24,299 nt of DNA, taken from the IMG/VR virus record IMGVR_UViG_3300008120_000649, positions 1 through 24,299 of that record; one strand, 5' to 3'. Position 1 is the first letter of the stretch, and the number at the start of each line of letters is the position of its first letter. Source of the stretch: a virus. The notes beneath the pieces were generated by a model. It was not told the origin of the DNA. It did no database searches and saw nothing but the letters and a program-made list of their open reading frames with translations. Below are positions 6,942-14,603 of the stretch, in pieces. Made by a program: the position numbers and the translations under genes.

Positions 6942-7976
6942 ATGAATACATTATGGTTAGATCAGAAGTTTGCATCCCTTGTAGGTACGCAGCTTGAACA
7001 GTTTAAAGTAATCAATACTAAACCTTATAATGCCAAGTTCAGATGTAATGTCTGTGGGGATTCCCAGTCTAGCAAGTTTAAGACCCGTGGGCATTTCTAT
7101 GAGCATTCAGGTCGTATCAACGTAAAGTGCTTCAACTGCGGATACAGCACCTCCCTCTCTAAGTTCATCAAGACATACAATCCTTCTCTATATACTGAAT
7201 ATCGCCTTGAAGTGATGAAGGAGACGGGTGCTGTTGAACCCGTTAAGTTTGTCCCTGAGATCGAGAAGTTCTCTAGCAGGCGCATCGACCATTTCGAACC
7301 GTTCAAAGAACTGAAAAAGATATCTCAATTAAAACCTGAGCATGTCGCAAAAAAATATATTTCTGATCGGAATATCCCGTCAAATACGCATTACCGAATA
7401 TTCTATTCACATATATACTTAACATGGGTAAATTCTTTCGTTCCAGATAAGTTCAATGAGAAGGCGCTAAAATTTGATGAACCAAGAATCGTATTCCCTT
7501 TCATCGATAGAAACGGATATGTATTCGGGTTTACCGGTAGATCGATATCACCCAAATCAACCTTAAGATATGTTACCATAATGTTAGATGAGACCAAGGA
7601 CAAGATCTTTGGTCTTGATTCTATTGATGACAGTAAGAAGATATATTTAGTAGAAGGTCCTATCGATAGTTTGTTCTTGACTAACTGTGTTGCTATGGCA
7701 GGATCTGATATTAACTTGACAAACCTAGGTGATCGTAATAATATTGTTATCGTATATGACAACGAACCCCGTAGCAGAGAGATAATCAATAAGATATCCA
7801 AGGCAATCGATATGAACTATAAGGTCTGTATCTGGCCAGATGATATCGAACAGAAAGACATCAATGACATGGTGCTAGCAGGATTGAGCGGACCGGCAGT
7901 ACAGCACATCATAGATCACAACACATATGAAGGCCTATCCGCCAAGATGCGGTTACAGATTTGGAGCAAAGTATGA
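6942..7976 (+). CDS. 61: DNA primase (T4 gp61-like)
   Basis: 344 residues, the same size as T4 gp61 (342). It makes the RNA pentamers that start lagging-strand synthesis, working with the gp41 helicase. Near the N-terminus is a zinc ribbon with C35-x2-C38 and C63-x2-C66 (RCNVCGDS...KCFNCGYS), used to read the priming site. The toprim-type catalytic core follows, with IYLVEGPIDSLFL (E238) and VIVYDNEP (D273) as the two acidic metal-binding motifs. It is the first gene after the early promoter and overlaps the next gene by ATGA. No oddities. Confidence 0.93.
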   Translation: MNTLWLDQKFASLVGTQLEQFKVINTKPYNAKFRCNVCGDSQSSKFKTRGHFYEHSGRINVKCFNCGYSTSLSKFIKTYNPSLYTEYRLEVMKETGAVEPVKFVPEIEKFSSRRIDHFEPFKELKKISQLKPEHVAKKYISDRNIPSNTHYRIFYSHIYLTWVNSFVPDKFNEKALKFDEPRIVFPFIDRNGYVFGFTGRSISPKSTLRYVTIMLDETKDKIFGLDSIDDSKKIYLVEGPIDSLFLTNCVAMAGSDINLTNLGDRNNIVIVYDNEPRSREIINKISKAIDMNYKVCIWPDDIEQKDINDMVLAGLSGPAVQHIIDHNTYEGLSAKMRLQIWSKV

Positions 7977-8146
7977 AGACGTGTATAGTTCGGATTGAAT
8001 TTGATGAACGTGAAGGTGAATATTACATTCCGCTTCCTGAAGAGATGCTAAAAACTCTAGCAGATCTAGGATGGAGTGTCAATGACGATCTGGAATGGAT
8101 TGACAACGAAGACGGAACATTTTTATTGAAAAAGAAAGAGGCATGA
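7973..8146 (+). CDS. Small conserved phage protein of unknown function
   Basis: 57 residues from ATG 7973, chosen because GGAG lies 7 bases ahead and the ATG overlaps the primase stop. The protein is acidic with MKTCIVRIEFDE, IPLPEEMLKTLADLGW and a closing DDLEWIDNEDGTFLLKKK, which looks like a small beta-rich fold. I do not know its function. It sits between primase and ribonucleotide reductase, only 1 base from the latter, and so is co-expressed with both. Confidence 0.75.
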   Translation: MKTCIVRIEFDEREGEYYIPLPEEMLKTLADLGWSVNDDLEWIDNEDGTFLLKKKEA

Positions 8147-8147
8147 C

Positions 8148-10073
8148 ATGAGCAATTTCCTACCAACGCTATACCAAGAATTCATCTATAAGAGCAGGTA
8201 TTCTAAATTCCTAGATAAAGAAGGTCGTCGTGAGAATTGGTCTGAGACCGTATCTCGTTATTTTGATTTCATGGTTAAGCATCTGTCTGAAAACCATAAT
8301 TATTCATTGCCTAAAGCAGAACGTAAAGAACTAGAAGAAGCGATCCTCAATCTCGAGATCATGCCCTCGATGCGTGCTTTGATGACTGCAGGACCTTCCC
8401 TAGAACGTGATAACACATGTGCTTACAACTGCTCGTATGTCGCTGTAGATGATCCTAAGTCATTCGATGAGACGATGCTCATCCTCATGAACGGCACAGG
8501 TGTCGGGTTCTCTGTAGAACGCCAGTATGTCAATAACCTCCCAGAGATTCCTGCTAAGATGTTCGATAGCGATACGACTATCATCGTAAAGGATTCTAAA
8601 GAAGGTTGGGCGAAGGGTTTCCGTCAGTTGATCGCTCTTCTTTATTCTGGAGAAGTCCCTAAGTGGGACCTAGCGCTACTTCGTCCTGCAGGTGCTCGCC
8701 TAAAGACGTTCGGCGGCCGCTCGTCAGGTCCGGGTCCTCTAGATGATCTCTTTAAGTTCACTGTCCGTATGTTCCGTGGCGCGACAGGTCGTAAGTTAAA
8801 CTCTCTAGAATGTCATGATATTATGTGTAAGATCGGCGAAGTAGTCGTCGTGGGCGGTGTCCGTAGGTCAGCGATGATCTCGCTATCTAACTTGACAGAT
8901 GAGCGCATGAGGACTGCTAAGAACGGTTCGTGGTGGGAGACAAATCCACAGCGCGCTCTCTCTAACAATTCTGCTGCATATACAGAGAAGCCAGAGATGG
9001 GTACATTCATGCGTGAATGGTTGTCTCTATATGATTCTAAGTCAGGTGAGCGTGGTATCTTCTCTCGTGTAGCATCACAGAACCAAGCGAAGAAGTTCGG
9101 TCGTCGTGATCCAGAACACGAATTTGGGACCAATCCTTGTTCTGAGATCATCCTTCGTCCTAATCAGTTCTGTAACTTGACAGAAGTCGTCGTCCGTGGG
9201 ACAGATAGTGTGGTTGATCTTCAGCGTAAAGTACGTCTTGCTGCTCGTCTCGGCACTCTACAGTCGACTCTCACTAAGTTCCCATATCTCCGTAAAGTAT
9301 GGACAAACAATACAGAAGAAGAACGTTTGCTAGGCGTCAGCATGACAGGTATCATGGATAATACGTTAACAAATGGTAAAGACAAAAACATCGATCTAAA
9401 ACATATGTTAGAGTCTCTCCGTGATATAGCAGTTGCAGCAAATAAAGAATTTGCGGTAGCTCTAGGCATTCCTCAATCGACCGCTGTTACTTGTGTTAAG
9501 CCGTCAGGTACTGTATCACAGTTGGTCGATTCTGCTTCAGGCATCCATGCTCGCCATAATGATTATTACATTCGTACAGTACGTGGCGACAACAAAGATC
9601 CATTGACGATGCTTCTCAAGGAATCAGGTTTTCCTAATGAACCGTGTGTCATGAAGCCAGATGCGACTACAGTGTTCTCTTTCCCTGTCAAGGCGCCTGA
9701 TGGTGCAGTGACTCGTACAGAGATGACCGCAGTAGAACAGTTAGAGATGTGGATGATCTATCAGCGCCATTGGTGTGAGCATAAACCATCTGTGACCATC
9801 ACAGTCAAGGAAGATGAATGGATGGCAGTGGGTTCGTTCGTATACGAATACTTTGACGAGATGTCTGGTGTATCATTCTTGCCGCATTCTGATCATACTT
9901 ATCGCCAAGCACCCTATCAGGATTGCTCAAAAGATGAGTATGAAGCATTAGATGCGACCATGCCTAAGATCATCGATTGGGATAAGCTAGCACAATATGA
10001 GAAGGAAGATAATACTAAGGGTTCTCAGACCCTTGCTTGTGCTGCTGACGGGTGTGAGATCGTTGACCTCTAA
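8148..10073 (+). CDS. nrdJ: Class II ribonucleotide reductase (adenosylcobalamin-dependent, monomeric type)
   Basis: 641 residues. Reduces ribonucleotides to deoxyribonucleotides with a B12-derived radical, supplying DNA synthesis without need of an NrdB subunit or oxygen. The N-terminal part carries NTCAYNCSYVAVDD (C91, C95) and MNGTGVGFSVER, typical of the monomeric triphosphate reductase. NPCSEI holds the catalytic cysteine C331, and FCNLTEVV gives C342; their 11-residue spacing equals C408 and C419 of the Lactobacillus enzyme. VKPSGTVSQLVDSASGIHAR is the conserved barrel segment. The C-terminal LACAADGCEIVDL gives the redox pair C631-x4-C636 that is re-reduced by thioredoxin or glutaredoxin. 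It is about 100 residues shorter than the Lactobacillus enzyme. The host or its surroundings must supply cobalamin. Confidence 0.92.
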   Translation: MSNFLPTLYQEFIYKSRYSKFLDKEGRRENWSETVSRYFDFMVKHLSENHNYSLPKAERKELEEAILNLEIMPSMRALMTAGPSLERDNTCAYNCSYVAVDDPKSFDETMLILMNGTGVGFSVERQYVNNLPEIPAKMFDSDTTIIVKDSKEGWAKGFRQLIALLYSGEVPKWDLALLRPAGARLKTFGGRSSGPGPLDDLFKFTVRMFRGATGRKLNSLECHDIMCKIGEVVVVGGVRRSAMISLSNLTDERMRTAKNGSWWETNPQRALSNNSAAYTEKPEMGTFMREWLSLYDSKSGERGIFSRVASQNQAKKFGRRDPEHEFGTNPCSEIILRPNQFCNLTEVVVRGTDSVVDLQRKVRLAARLGTLQSTLTKFPYLRKVWTNNTEEERLLGVSMTGIMDNTLTNGKDKNIDLKHMLESLRDIAVAANKEFAVALGIPQSTAVTCVKPSGTVSQLVDSASGIHARHNDYYIRTVRGDNKDPLTMLLKESGFPNEPCVMKPDATTVFSFPVKAPDGAVTRTEMTAVEQLEMWMIYQRHWCEHKPSVTITVKEDEWMAVGSFVYEYFDEMSGVSFLPHSDHTYRQAPYQDCSKDEYEALDATMPKIIDWDKLAQYEKEDNTKGSQTLACAADGCEIVDL

Positions 10074-10233
10074 ATCACCTTGTCAGAAGATATGTAAGTT
10101 AGATCCTGCCACAGATTATTGTACCGTCTGTGGCAGGACTATGGAGCAGATTCAAGATTGGTCTTCATACAGCGATGAGATGAGATCCAAGATAATGAAA
10201 GATCTTAAAGTTAAAAAAGACTCGAAAAAATAA
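10063..10233 (+). CDS. DUF1289 family small cysteine protein
   Basis: 56 residues from TTG 10063, overlapping the reductase end by 11 bases; no ATG is available and a GTG at 10054 is the alternative. The sequence SPCQKICKLDPATDYCTVCGRTMEQIQDW shows the DUF1289 pattern: C7, C11, C20 and C23, then RTxxEIxxW-like. DUF1289 proteins are widespread in proteobacteria, with four cysteines thought to bind metal; their function is not established. Position just after the reductase suggests a link to redox or nucleotide metabolism, but this is only context. Confidence 0.75.
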   Translation: MTSKSPCQKICKLDPATDYCTVCGRTMEQIQDWSSYSDEMRSKIMKDLKVKKDSKK

Positions 10234-10241
10234 TATAAATA
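10234..10241 (+). promoter_or_regulatory. T4-type late promoter (TATAAATA)
   Basis: Exact TATAAATA, between the DUF1289 stop and the gene at 10271, 30 bases ahead of its ATG. Confidence 0.75.
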
Positions 10242-10270
10242 ACCAGATATACAAAGCATAGGAGATGACG

Positions 10271-10510
10271 ATGGATATCAATGCGTTCATTAATATCATT
10301 GCAGAAACGATCAAAGATGATTCCATGAGATCTGAGATCTATAATAACTTGCTCGACGTTGCTAGCACATCTGACATAAGAAGTGTTGAGCTTGGAATCG
10401 ATAGCGTATTTGATAATGTCTATGAAGAATACACAGAATCATATAATGATGACGATCTAGAAGAAACTGAAGAAGAAGATTTCAACTATGATTATGAAGA
10501 AGAGGAATGA
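10271..10510 (+). CDS. Small acidic protein of unknown function
   Basis: 79 residues from ATG 10271, preferred over ATG 10265 because AGGAG (10259-10263) is then 7 bases away. Helical N-terminal half (MDINAFINIIAETIKDD) and an extremely acidic C-terminus (DDDLEETEEEDF...DYEEEE). Such tails can mimic DNA or contact RNA polymerase, but I do not recognise the family. It follows an exact late promoter and overlaps the next gene by ATGA, so it is likely co-translated with the RuvC-like nuclease. Confidence 0.7.
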   Translation: MDINAFINIIAETIKDDSMRSEIYNNLLDVASTSDIRSVELGIDSVFDNVYEEYTESYNDDDLEETEEEDFNYDYEEEE

Positions 10511-11064
10511 GGGTCGTAGGGGTTGATTACTCCTTATCTAGCCCTTGCATATGCATCTCTGATCTGAAAGATTTTAATTTTGATTCCTGTAAGATATACT
10601 ATCTAACAAGTATAAAGAAATACGACCTGGACATCGATAATATACAGGGAGATCTTCACATAGGATATTCGTGTGAAGAAGAGAGATTCTTTAATATAGC
10701 AAATTGGGTATTGACAAAGCTACAAGAAACCGATATCATATACATTGAAGGTTATTCTATGGGTTCTACAGGTAGAGTATTTAATATAGGAGAGAACGCA
10801 GGCCTCTTGAAGCATTACTTATGGAAACGCAATCATCAATATAATGTTGTTCCTCCTACTGTGATAAAGAAGTTTGCTACAGGAAAAGGTAATGCTAACA
10901 AAGAAGCATTACAAGAAGTTTTCTTAAGAGAGACGAATTATAATATCAAAGAAAAATTCAATATGACTGAAAAGCAGTGGAATCCTTCCTCTGATATAAT
11001 CGACAGCTATTTTATCTGTAAGTATGGCATAGCAATGGAGAACGAAAATGTGGAAATGGTTTAA
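10507..11064 (+). CDS. RuvC-like Holliday junction resolvase / RNase H-fold nuclease
   Basis: 185 residues with the RuvC layout. GVDYSLSS gives the first catalytic Asp (D7), YIEGYSMGSTGRVFNIGENAG gives E81, and SSDIIDSYFI gives the C-terminal pair D163 and D166, as in RuvC (D, E, D-x2-D). VPPTVIKKFATGKGNANKE is the conserved basic stretch after the second motif. These enzymes cut branched DNA, which for a T4-like phage would help resolve replication and recombination intermediates before packaging; T4 itself uses the unrelated endonuclease VII. It overlaps neighbours on both sides and lies under the late promoter at 10234, suiting a pre-packaging role. Confidence 0.8.
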   Translation: MRVVGVDYSLSSPCICISDLKDFNFDSCKIYYLTSIKKYDLDIDNIQGDLHIGYSCEEERFFNIANWVLTKLQETDIIYIEGYSMGSTGRVFNIGENAGLLKHYLWKRNHQYNVVPPTVIKKFATGKGNANKEALQEVFLRETNYNIKEKFNMTEKQWNPSSDIIDSYFICKYGIAMENENVEMV

Positions 11065-11323
11065 GAAAATCTTTATCGGCGAATTCAATAAGATTGAAGA
11101 CAAAGTAAGCGATCAGATCACTGACTCTGTGACACAAGTCAAAGAACAATTAGACAAAAGTATCGATAAGTTCATCGATAACATGAAATCTGATGAGGTC
11201 AAACCTAAAAAGAAACCGAAGATCTTTGAGAGTCCAGATGGTGGAAAGACTATATATTCTCGTGATATAGGCGGCAAAGAAAAGACCTTAGTCAAAAAGC
11301 CAAAGAAAAATGGAAAAAAGTAA
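11048..11323 (+). CDS. Small basic protein with amphipathic N-terminus, unknown function
   Basis: 91 residues. MWKWFKKIFIGEF at the N-terminus is an amphipathic, membrane-seeking helix. It is followed by a predicted long helix (KIEDKVSDQITDSVTQVKEQL) and a lysine-rich tail (KPKKKPK...KKPKKNGKK). GGKTIYSRDIGGKE lies between. It could be a peripheral membrane or DNA-binding protein. It overlaps the RuvC-like gene by 17 bases and the next gene by 14 bases, so it belongs to the same operon. No family recognised. Confidence 0.65.
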   Translation: MWKWFKKIFIGEFNKIEDKVSDQITDSVTQVKEQLDKSIDKFIDNMKSDEVKPKKKPKIFESPDGGKTIYSRDIGGKEKTLVKKPKKNGKK

Positions 11324-11525
11324 CCCCATCACAGTAGCTGCAGATGGCAATCTCCCAGTAGTAATCGGAGATTGCCCATCATGCGGTGCTGGCGATAGGT
11401 CTATGATACTGATTGATTATGTACCCAATCTTAAAAATAATATTGATAGTACGGTATATCTGAAATGTATCTGTTGTAACACTATACATCAACGTAAAGT
11501 TAAAGATTTGGTTATGGAGGGATAG
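11310..11525 (+). CDS. Small zinc-ribbon protein, unknown function
   Basis: 71 residues with two knuckles, CPSC at residues 22-25 and CICC about 30 residues later, giving a likely zinc ribbon. The spacer (MILIDYVPNLKN...STVYLK) would form the beta strands. Zinc ribbons of this size bind DNA, RNA or protein. The ATG at 11310 lies inside the end of the upstream gene; no other in-frame start retains the first part. I see nothing that fixes a function. Confidence 0.65.
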   Translation: MEKSNPITVAADGNLPVVIGDCPSCGAGDRSMILIDYVPNLKNNIDSTVYLKCICCNTIHQRKVKDLVMEG

Positions 11526-11528
11526 AAG

Positions 11529-11801
11529 ATGGGTAAGAAGAGAACACGAAGCAAGGTAGTATCAAAAGGTACGCAAGATAGCGTATCGAGACAATTGCTA
11601 AAGGCAGTCAGCAGAAACGTGCCAGAAGTTGAGAAGGTGCTCAATAAGCTAAAGCACTGGGCAAGAGGAAAGCGTACAGTTGTAACGATTGTCAATCCAA
11701 ATAAGAATGAGACTAATAAGCGTTTTATCAAGGTAGAAGGTAACCATTCAGCAGCATTCGGTCCTTGGAAGCGAGTTGAAAAAGAAAAGAATAATTCGTG
11801 A
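11529..11801 (+). CDS. Conserved basic T4-like phage protein
   Basis: 90 residues, very basic, starting MGKKRTRSKVVSKGTQDSVSR, with VVTIVNPNKNETNKRFIKV near the end. The MGKKRTRSK start and the NPNKNETNKxF motif recur, as far as I remember, in small proteins of marine T4-like phages. The charge suggests nucleic-acid binding. Start supported by GGAGG at 11517-11521 (ATGGAGGGATAGAAGATG). Its TGA overlaps the glutaredoxin ATG. Confidence 0.7.
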   Translation: MGKKRTRSKVVSKGTQDSVSRQLLKAVSRNVPEVEKVLNKLKHWARGKRTVVTIVNPNKNETNKRFIKVEGNHSAAFGPWKRVEKEKNNS

Positions 11802-12049
11802 TGATAAGAGTATACGGGAAACACAACTGCAATTGGTGTGTCAAAGCAAGAGAGTTGCTTAACATGTACGGTATGCAGTATGAATATATCATCGTCGGCG
11901 AAGGTATCGGCATTACAGAGCTATTAGAGATGTATCCTGGCACAAAGACTGTGCCTCTGATAGAAGTTGACGGCAAAAAACTAGGTGGTTATGAAGAATT
12001 AACAAGGTATGTGGAGGAAACACAGAATGATTACGGACACTCTATCTAA
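11801..12049 (+). CDS. Glutaredoxin
   Basis: 82 residues, the usual glutaredoxin size. The redox active site is C10-N-W-C13 (KHNCNWCVKA). TVPLIEV carries the conserved cis-proline and GGYEEL the glutathione-binding loop, so the fold is complete. It reduces disulfides, here most likely the C-terminal cysteine pair of the class II ribonucleotide reductase encoded 1.7 kb upstream. A GTG at 11798 is an alternative start; ATG 11801 overlaps the upstream stop and is preferred. Confidence 0.93.
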   Translation: MIRVYGKHNCNWCVKARELLNMYGMQYEYIIVGEGIGITELLEMYPGTKTVPLIEVDGKKLGGYEELTRYVEETQNDYGHSI

Positions 12050-12281
12050 GTCAAACATAAAGAATATGCTCAATACAGACATCGTTAATGTGAAGTTTAA
12101 GAAGATGGACGGATCAGAACGGTTGATGAAATGCACTCTTCTCGAAGGAATCGTGAAAGAGTATGAAAAGAAGTCAGAAAAAACGCGCAAAGTATCAGAA
12201 GATACGATAACTGTATGGGACGTAGAGAATGACGGATGGCGCTCTTTTAGATATGACTCTATTATTGAAATATATAAATAA
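12027..12281 (+). CDS. Small SH3-like beta-barrel phage protein
   Basis: 84 residues from ATG 12027, chosen because GGAGG (12012-12016) is well placed; an ATG at 12009 would overlap the glutaredoxin by 41 bases. NVKFKKMDGSERLMKCTLLEG followed by ITVWDVENDGWRSFRYDSIIEI matches a small protein found in many T4-like phages and often described as an SH3-type barrel. Function unknown; it likely binds nucleic acid or protein. The late promoter at 12273 lies over its last codons. Confidence 0.75.
   Translation: MITDTLSKSNIKNMLNTDIVNVKFKKMDGSERLMKCTLLEGIVKEYEKKSEKTRKVSEDTITVWDVENDGWRSFRYDSIIEIYK
12273..12280 (+). promoter_or_regulatory. T4-type late promoter (TATAAATA)
   Basis: Exact TATAAATA, overlapping the end of the preceding gene and 32 bases ahead of the candidate holin start at 12312, which has AAGGA as ribosome binding site. 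Confidence 0.8.
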
Positions 12282-12311
12282 AAGATATATTTAATAATAT
12301 AAGGATCTATT

Positions 12312-12647
12312 ATGTCCGAAGATTTCACAATGCCATTAATGGCCAAAGCGATTGCAGGCCTAGGTGGTTTAATTGGCGGAGCTGCTTTCATGGTATTTTA
12401 TAGACCGACAAATGTTTGGGATGCTGCTGTGAGATCTGGACTTAGCACAACAACTGCGATACTTGGTTGTGCTCCTCTATTAGAATGGATGCAGCTGTCT
12501 ATTACTACTGATAACGTATTGGCAGCTGCAGCATTCATAGGATTTGTATCCTGGAGCGTGCTATCTTTTGTCGCCAATATATTGATGAACATACAAGATG
12601 AAAAGGTCGAACTCAAACTTCCAGAGTTTTTGATACGTAAAAAATAA
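12312..12647 (+). CDS. Integral membrane protein, candidate holin
   Basis: 111 residues with three hydrophobic segments, about residues 11-30 (AKAIAGLGGLIGGAAFMVFY), 44-60 (weaker, TTTAILGCAPLLEW) and 68-92 (VLAAAAFIGFVSWSVLSFVANILM), and a charged C-terminal tail (DEKVELKLPEFLIRKK). Small size, three membrane passes and a charged end are the design of class I holins, which open the inner membrane to release the lysin. The exact late promoter just ahead fits a lysis role. No endolysin lies next to it, and T4's own holin is a different type, so this remains a candidate; another small late membrane protein is possible. Confidence 0.55.
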   Translation: MSEDFTMPLMAKAIAGLGGLIGGAAFMVFYRPTNVWDAAVRSGLSTTTAILGCAPLLEWMQLSITTDNVLAAAAFIGFVSWSVLSFVANILMNIQDEKVELKLPEFLIRKK

Positions 12648-12665
12648 TTAATAGGTGATTTTGTT

Positions 12666-13604
12666 ATGGTTGAAGTGAACGAATTGAATAAGAATGCTCG
12701 CGGCGGCACAGAACTGATGCAGGAACGCCTTCATAAGAGCATTCCTGAACAACTGCTGAACAAGTTTCAGATCATACCTTCCCGTGTCCGAGAATTAGAT
12801 CCCGACAAGAAGAAGATACTTTGGCTACATGATCTCCCTCATGATCCTGAATCTGAACACCTAAAAGATCCCGAACTCCGCAAGCGCTTTTCAAAGATCG
12901 TTGCTGTGTCTGATTGGCAGATGCAGATGTACAATATCATCAGCGGCGTCCCCTATGCTGAGAGCTTCGTGATCAAGAATGCTATCGATCCTATCCCTGT
13001 CGAAAAGAAAGAATATAACGGTACAGTCAACCTGATATATCATACCACACCCCATCGTGGTTTAGAGATACTGATCCCGGTATTCGAAGAGCTAAGCAGG
13101 ATACATGACAACATCCATCTAGATGTATATTCTTCTTTCAGCATCTACGGATGGGAAGAGCGTGATAAGCAATATAAGCAGCTGTTTGATCGTTGCAGAG
13201 CTCATCCTAAGATCACATACCATGGTGCTGTCCCTAACGAGGAGATCCGTCAAGCTCTCGTTAAGTCACACATCTTCGCATACCCATCGATCTGGCCAGA
13301 GACAAGCTGTCTTGCGGCAATCGAGGCGATGTCTGCCATGAACTTGGTCGTATGCCCTAACTTTGCTGCTCTTGCAGAGACATGCTCGAATTTCGCTATG
13401 ATGTATCAGTTCAATGAGAATAAGAACCTACATGCAGTGCAGTTCGCACATACGCTCGATATCGCTATCAAGACAGTCATACAGAACCGCGGGACGACAT
13501 ATCCTTATCTAGATTTTCAGAAGCAATATTTTGATTATTTTTATAGCTGGGATAAACGAAAAGGAGAGTGGTTAGCTCTCCTTAACTCCTTAGATAATGA
13601 TTGA
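12666..13604 (+). CDS. Glycosyltransferase, GT-B fold (GT4-type)
   Basis: 312 residues. C-terminal Rossmann domain with YHGAVPNEEIRQALVKSHIFAYPSIWPETSCLAAIEAMSA. E212 and E220 form the E-x7-E motif of GT4-type enzymes that transfers a sugar from a nucleotide donor. NLIYHTTPHRGLEILIPVFEEL around residues 121-143 is the donor-side loop. The N-terminal acceptor half contains ILWLHDLPHDP and KIVAVSDWQ. Target unknown: virion protein, modified DNA base or host surface glycan are all precedented in phages. An 8-base perfect hairpin (AAGGAGAG/CTCTCCTT, 13561-13583) lies within its last codons. Convergent with the reverse-strand cluster. Confidence 0.85.
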   Translation: MVEVNELNKNARGGTELMQERLHKSIPEQLLNKFQIIPSRVRELDPDKKKILWLHDLPHDPESEHLKDPELRKRFSKIVAVSDWQMQMYNIISGVPYAESFVIKNAIDPIPVEKKEYNGTVNLIYHTTPHRGLEILIPVFEELSRIHDNIHLDVYSSFSIYGWEERDKQYKQLFDRCRAHPKITYHGAVPNEEIRQALVKSHIFAYPSIWPETSCLAAIEAMSAMNLVVCPNFAALAETCSNFAMMYQFNENKNLHAVQFAHTLDIAIKTVIQNRGTTYPYLDFQKQYFDYFYSWDKRKGEWLALLNSLDND

Positions 13605-13619
13605 AGATTTAATTCTTCA
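13602..13619. terminator. Possible weak bidirectional terminator between convergent genes
   Basis: TGAAGA (13602-13607) pairs with TCTTCA (13614-13619) around TTTAAT, exactly between the glycosyltransferase stop and the stop of the reverse-strand gene. No long T run on either side, so termination is only suggested by position. The hairpin at 13561-13583 just upstream may add to it. Confidence 0.35.
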
Positions 13620-13865
13620 TGAATTAGGATTGTCTCTCCTGACTCGATCATTTCGTTCTTGCAAGATCTGCTGACGGTTCAGGAAGTCAACCCAACCGTA
13701 TGGTGTATCGCCGCCTTCCCAAGCATGTAGCATACGAAGATGACTCGTATTGGTCTGTTTAAATCCGCGCTTTACGAATTCTGCAGCACACATCGATTTC
13801 CAATCTTCGAAAGTAGTGTTCTTGTTAGTATTGACAATATTACGCTCATTTTGCATGAAAGACAT
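13617..13865 (-). CDS. Small phage protein of unknown function
   Basis: 82 residues, reverse strand, starting MSFMQNERNIVNTNKN. Contains FEDWKSMCAAEFVKRGFKQTNTSHLRMLHAWEGGDTPYGWVDFL and an Arg/Asn-rich end. AAAGGAAAA stands ahead of the ATG. It is the last gene of a five-gene reverse-strand cluster. No family recognised; the tryptophan-rich middle suggests a small folded domain. Confidence 0.65.
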   Translation of the reverse strand: MSFMQNERNIVNTNKNTTFEDWKSMCAAEFVKRGFKQTNTSHLRMLHAWEGGDTPYGWVDFLNRQQILQERNDRVRRDNPNS

Positions 13866-13884
13866 CTATTTTCCTTTGGGTTGA

Positions 13885-14091
13885 TCAGTATTCTTTAAAA
13901 TCAGTATTTTCAGTATATCCGAGATGATATTCGAATATCTCTTCTTCAGTCAGCTTGACGATCTTTTCGCCGAATTCGCTGTTTGCTGTCCACCAATGCG
14001 GGTTGCGAGGCCGACGATAATATGAATCTGCCGCACCACGATCATATAATGATCCGTTACGCTCACGATCAAATTGTGGTTGATCAATCAT
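13885..14091 (-). CDS. Small conserved phage protein of unknown function
   Basis: 68 residues from the ATG at 14091, chosen because GGAGG lies 7 bases ahead; a longer frame starts at 14121. The sequence FDRERNGSLYDRGAADSYYRRPRNPHWW, then LTEEEIFEYHLGYTEN, matches from memory a short protein seen in many phages and prophages, in which DRG-ADSYY-RPRxPH is the conserved core. Function unknown. The start lies 1 base after the stop of the upstream gene. Confidence 0.75.
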   Translation of the reverse strand: MIDQPQFDRERNGSLYDRGAADSYYRRPRNPHWWTANSEFGEKIVKLTEEEIFEYHLGYTENTDFKEY

Positions 14092-14092
14092 A

Positions 14093-14362
14093 TTAAGCCT
14101 CCATTCCATCTCTAGATTCAATCCATTTATTATTGTGATCTATTTCTTCTATTGTATCATGAGCATGTTTGATAGCAGTTTTAATATAATTATTCATTTG
14201 TTTCCTAGAAACTGATTTGGCTAGAGCTTCGTATATGAAAACATCAAAATCTTCCATAAGATACTCTTGGTATCCATCCAAATTTTCCCAAGCCTCAAAT
14301 ACTTCTTTGGAAACAGGAATATTAACTGTAATCTTAAGATTGTGATCATGATGCTCTATCAT
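14093..14362 (-). CDS. Small unknown protein, possibly a regulator
   Basis: 89 residues from ATG 14362 (the longer frame to 14401 lacks a ribosome binding site and overlaps the upstream gene). KITVNIPVSKEVFEAWENLDGYQEYLMEDFDVFIYEALAKSVSRKQMNNYI could be a beta strand followed by helices, somewhat like small ribbon-helix-helix regulators, but I would not claim it. The rest is helical and charged (HAHDTIEEIDHNNKWIES). It is packed 1 base from genes on both sides. Confidence 0.6.
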   Translation of the reverse strand: MIEHHDHNLKITVNIPVSKEVFEAWENLDGYQEYLMEDFDVFIYEALAKSVSRKQMNNYIKTAIKHAHDTIEEIDHNNKWIESRDGMEA

Positions 14363-14363
14363 A

Positions 14364-14594
14364 TTAAGCTGCCTTCTGCTTTTCTTGCAGTTGTTCAGCA
14401 AGGATGAACTTAGCGATGTTCATATATTTGCGCGCTTTATCAGAATCATCGAATTCTAGCATCGTCTGTGCATCTGAGAGGATACCCATGATCGTCATCT
14501 CAATGCCGACCATCTTAGTGGCGATGCAATCGATGATGTTGATGCGGATATCGTCCTGGGACATTCCGTAGCAGTTGCGTTCGAATTCAGTCAT
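14364..14594 (-). CDS. Small helical phage protein of unknown function
   Basis: 76 residues from ATG 14594, with AAAGGAAAT as ribosome binding site. An in-frame extension to ATGATG at 14618 (MMKTKEIK ahead of MTEFERN) is possible, and the predicted transcription start falls on that ATG. The protein MTEFERNCYGMSQDDIRINIIDCIATKM...AEQLQEKQKAA is helical. Similar short helical proteins occur in marine phages and their role is not known. Expressed from its own promoter cassette at 14625-14653. Confidence 0.65.
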   Translation of the reverse strand: MTEFERNCYGMSQDDIRINIIDCIATKMVGIEMTIMGILSDAQTMLEFDDSDKARKYMNIAKFILAEQLQEKQKAA

Positions 14595-14603
14595 TTTGAT
14601 TTC

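Noticed and set aside
13561-13583. Perfect 8-base hairpin as a terminator of the glycosyltransferase
   Set aside because: It is within the coding region and is not followed by a T run; noted only as a possible contributor to the convergent junction.
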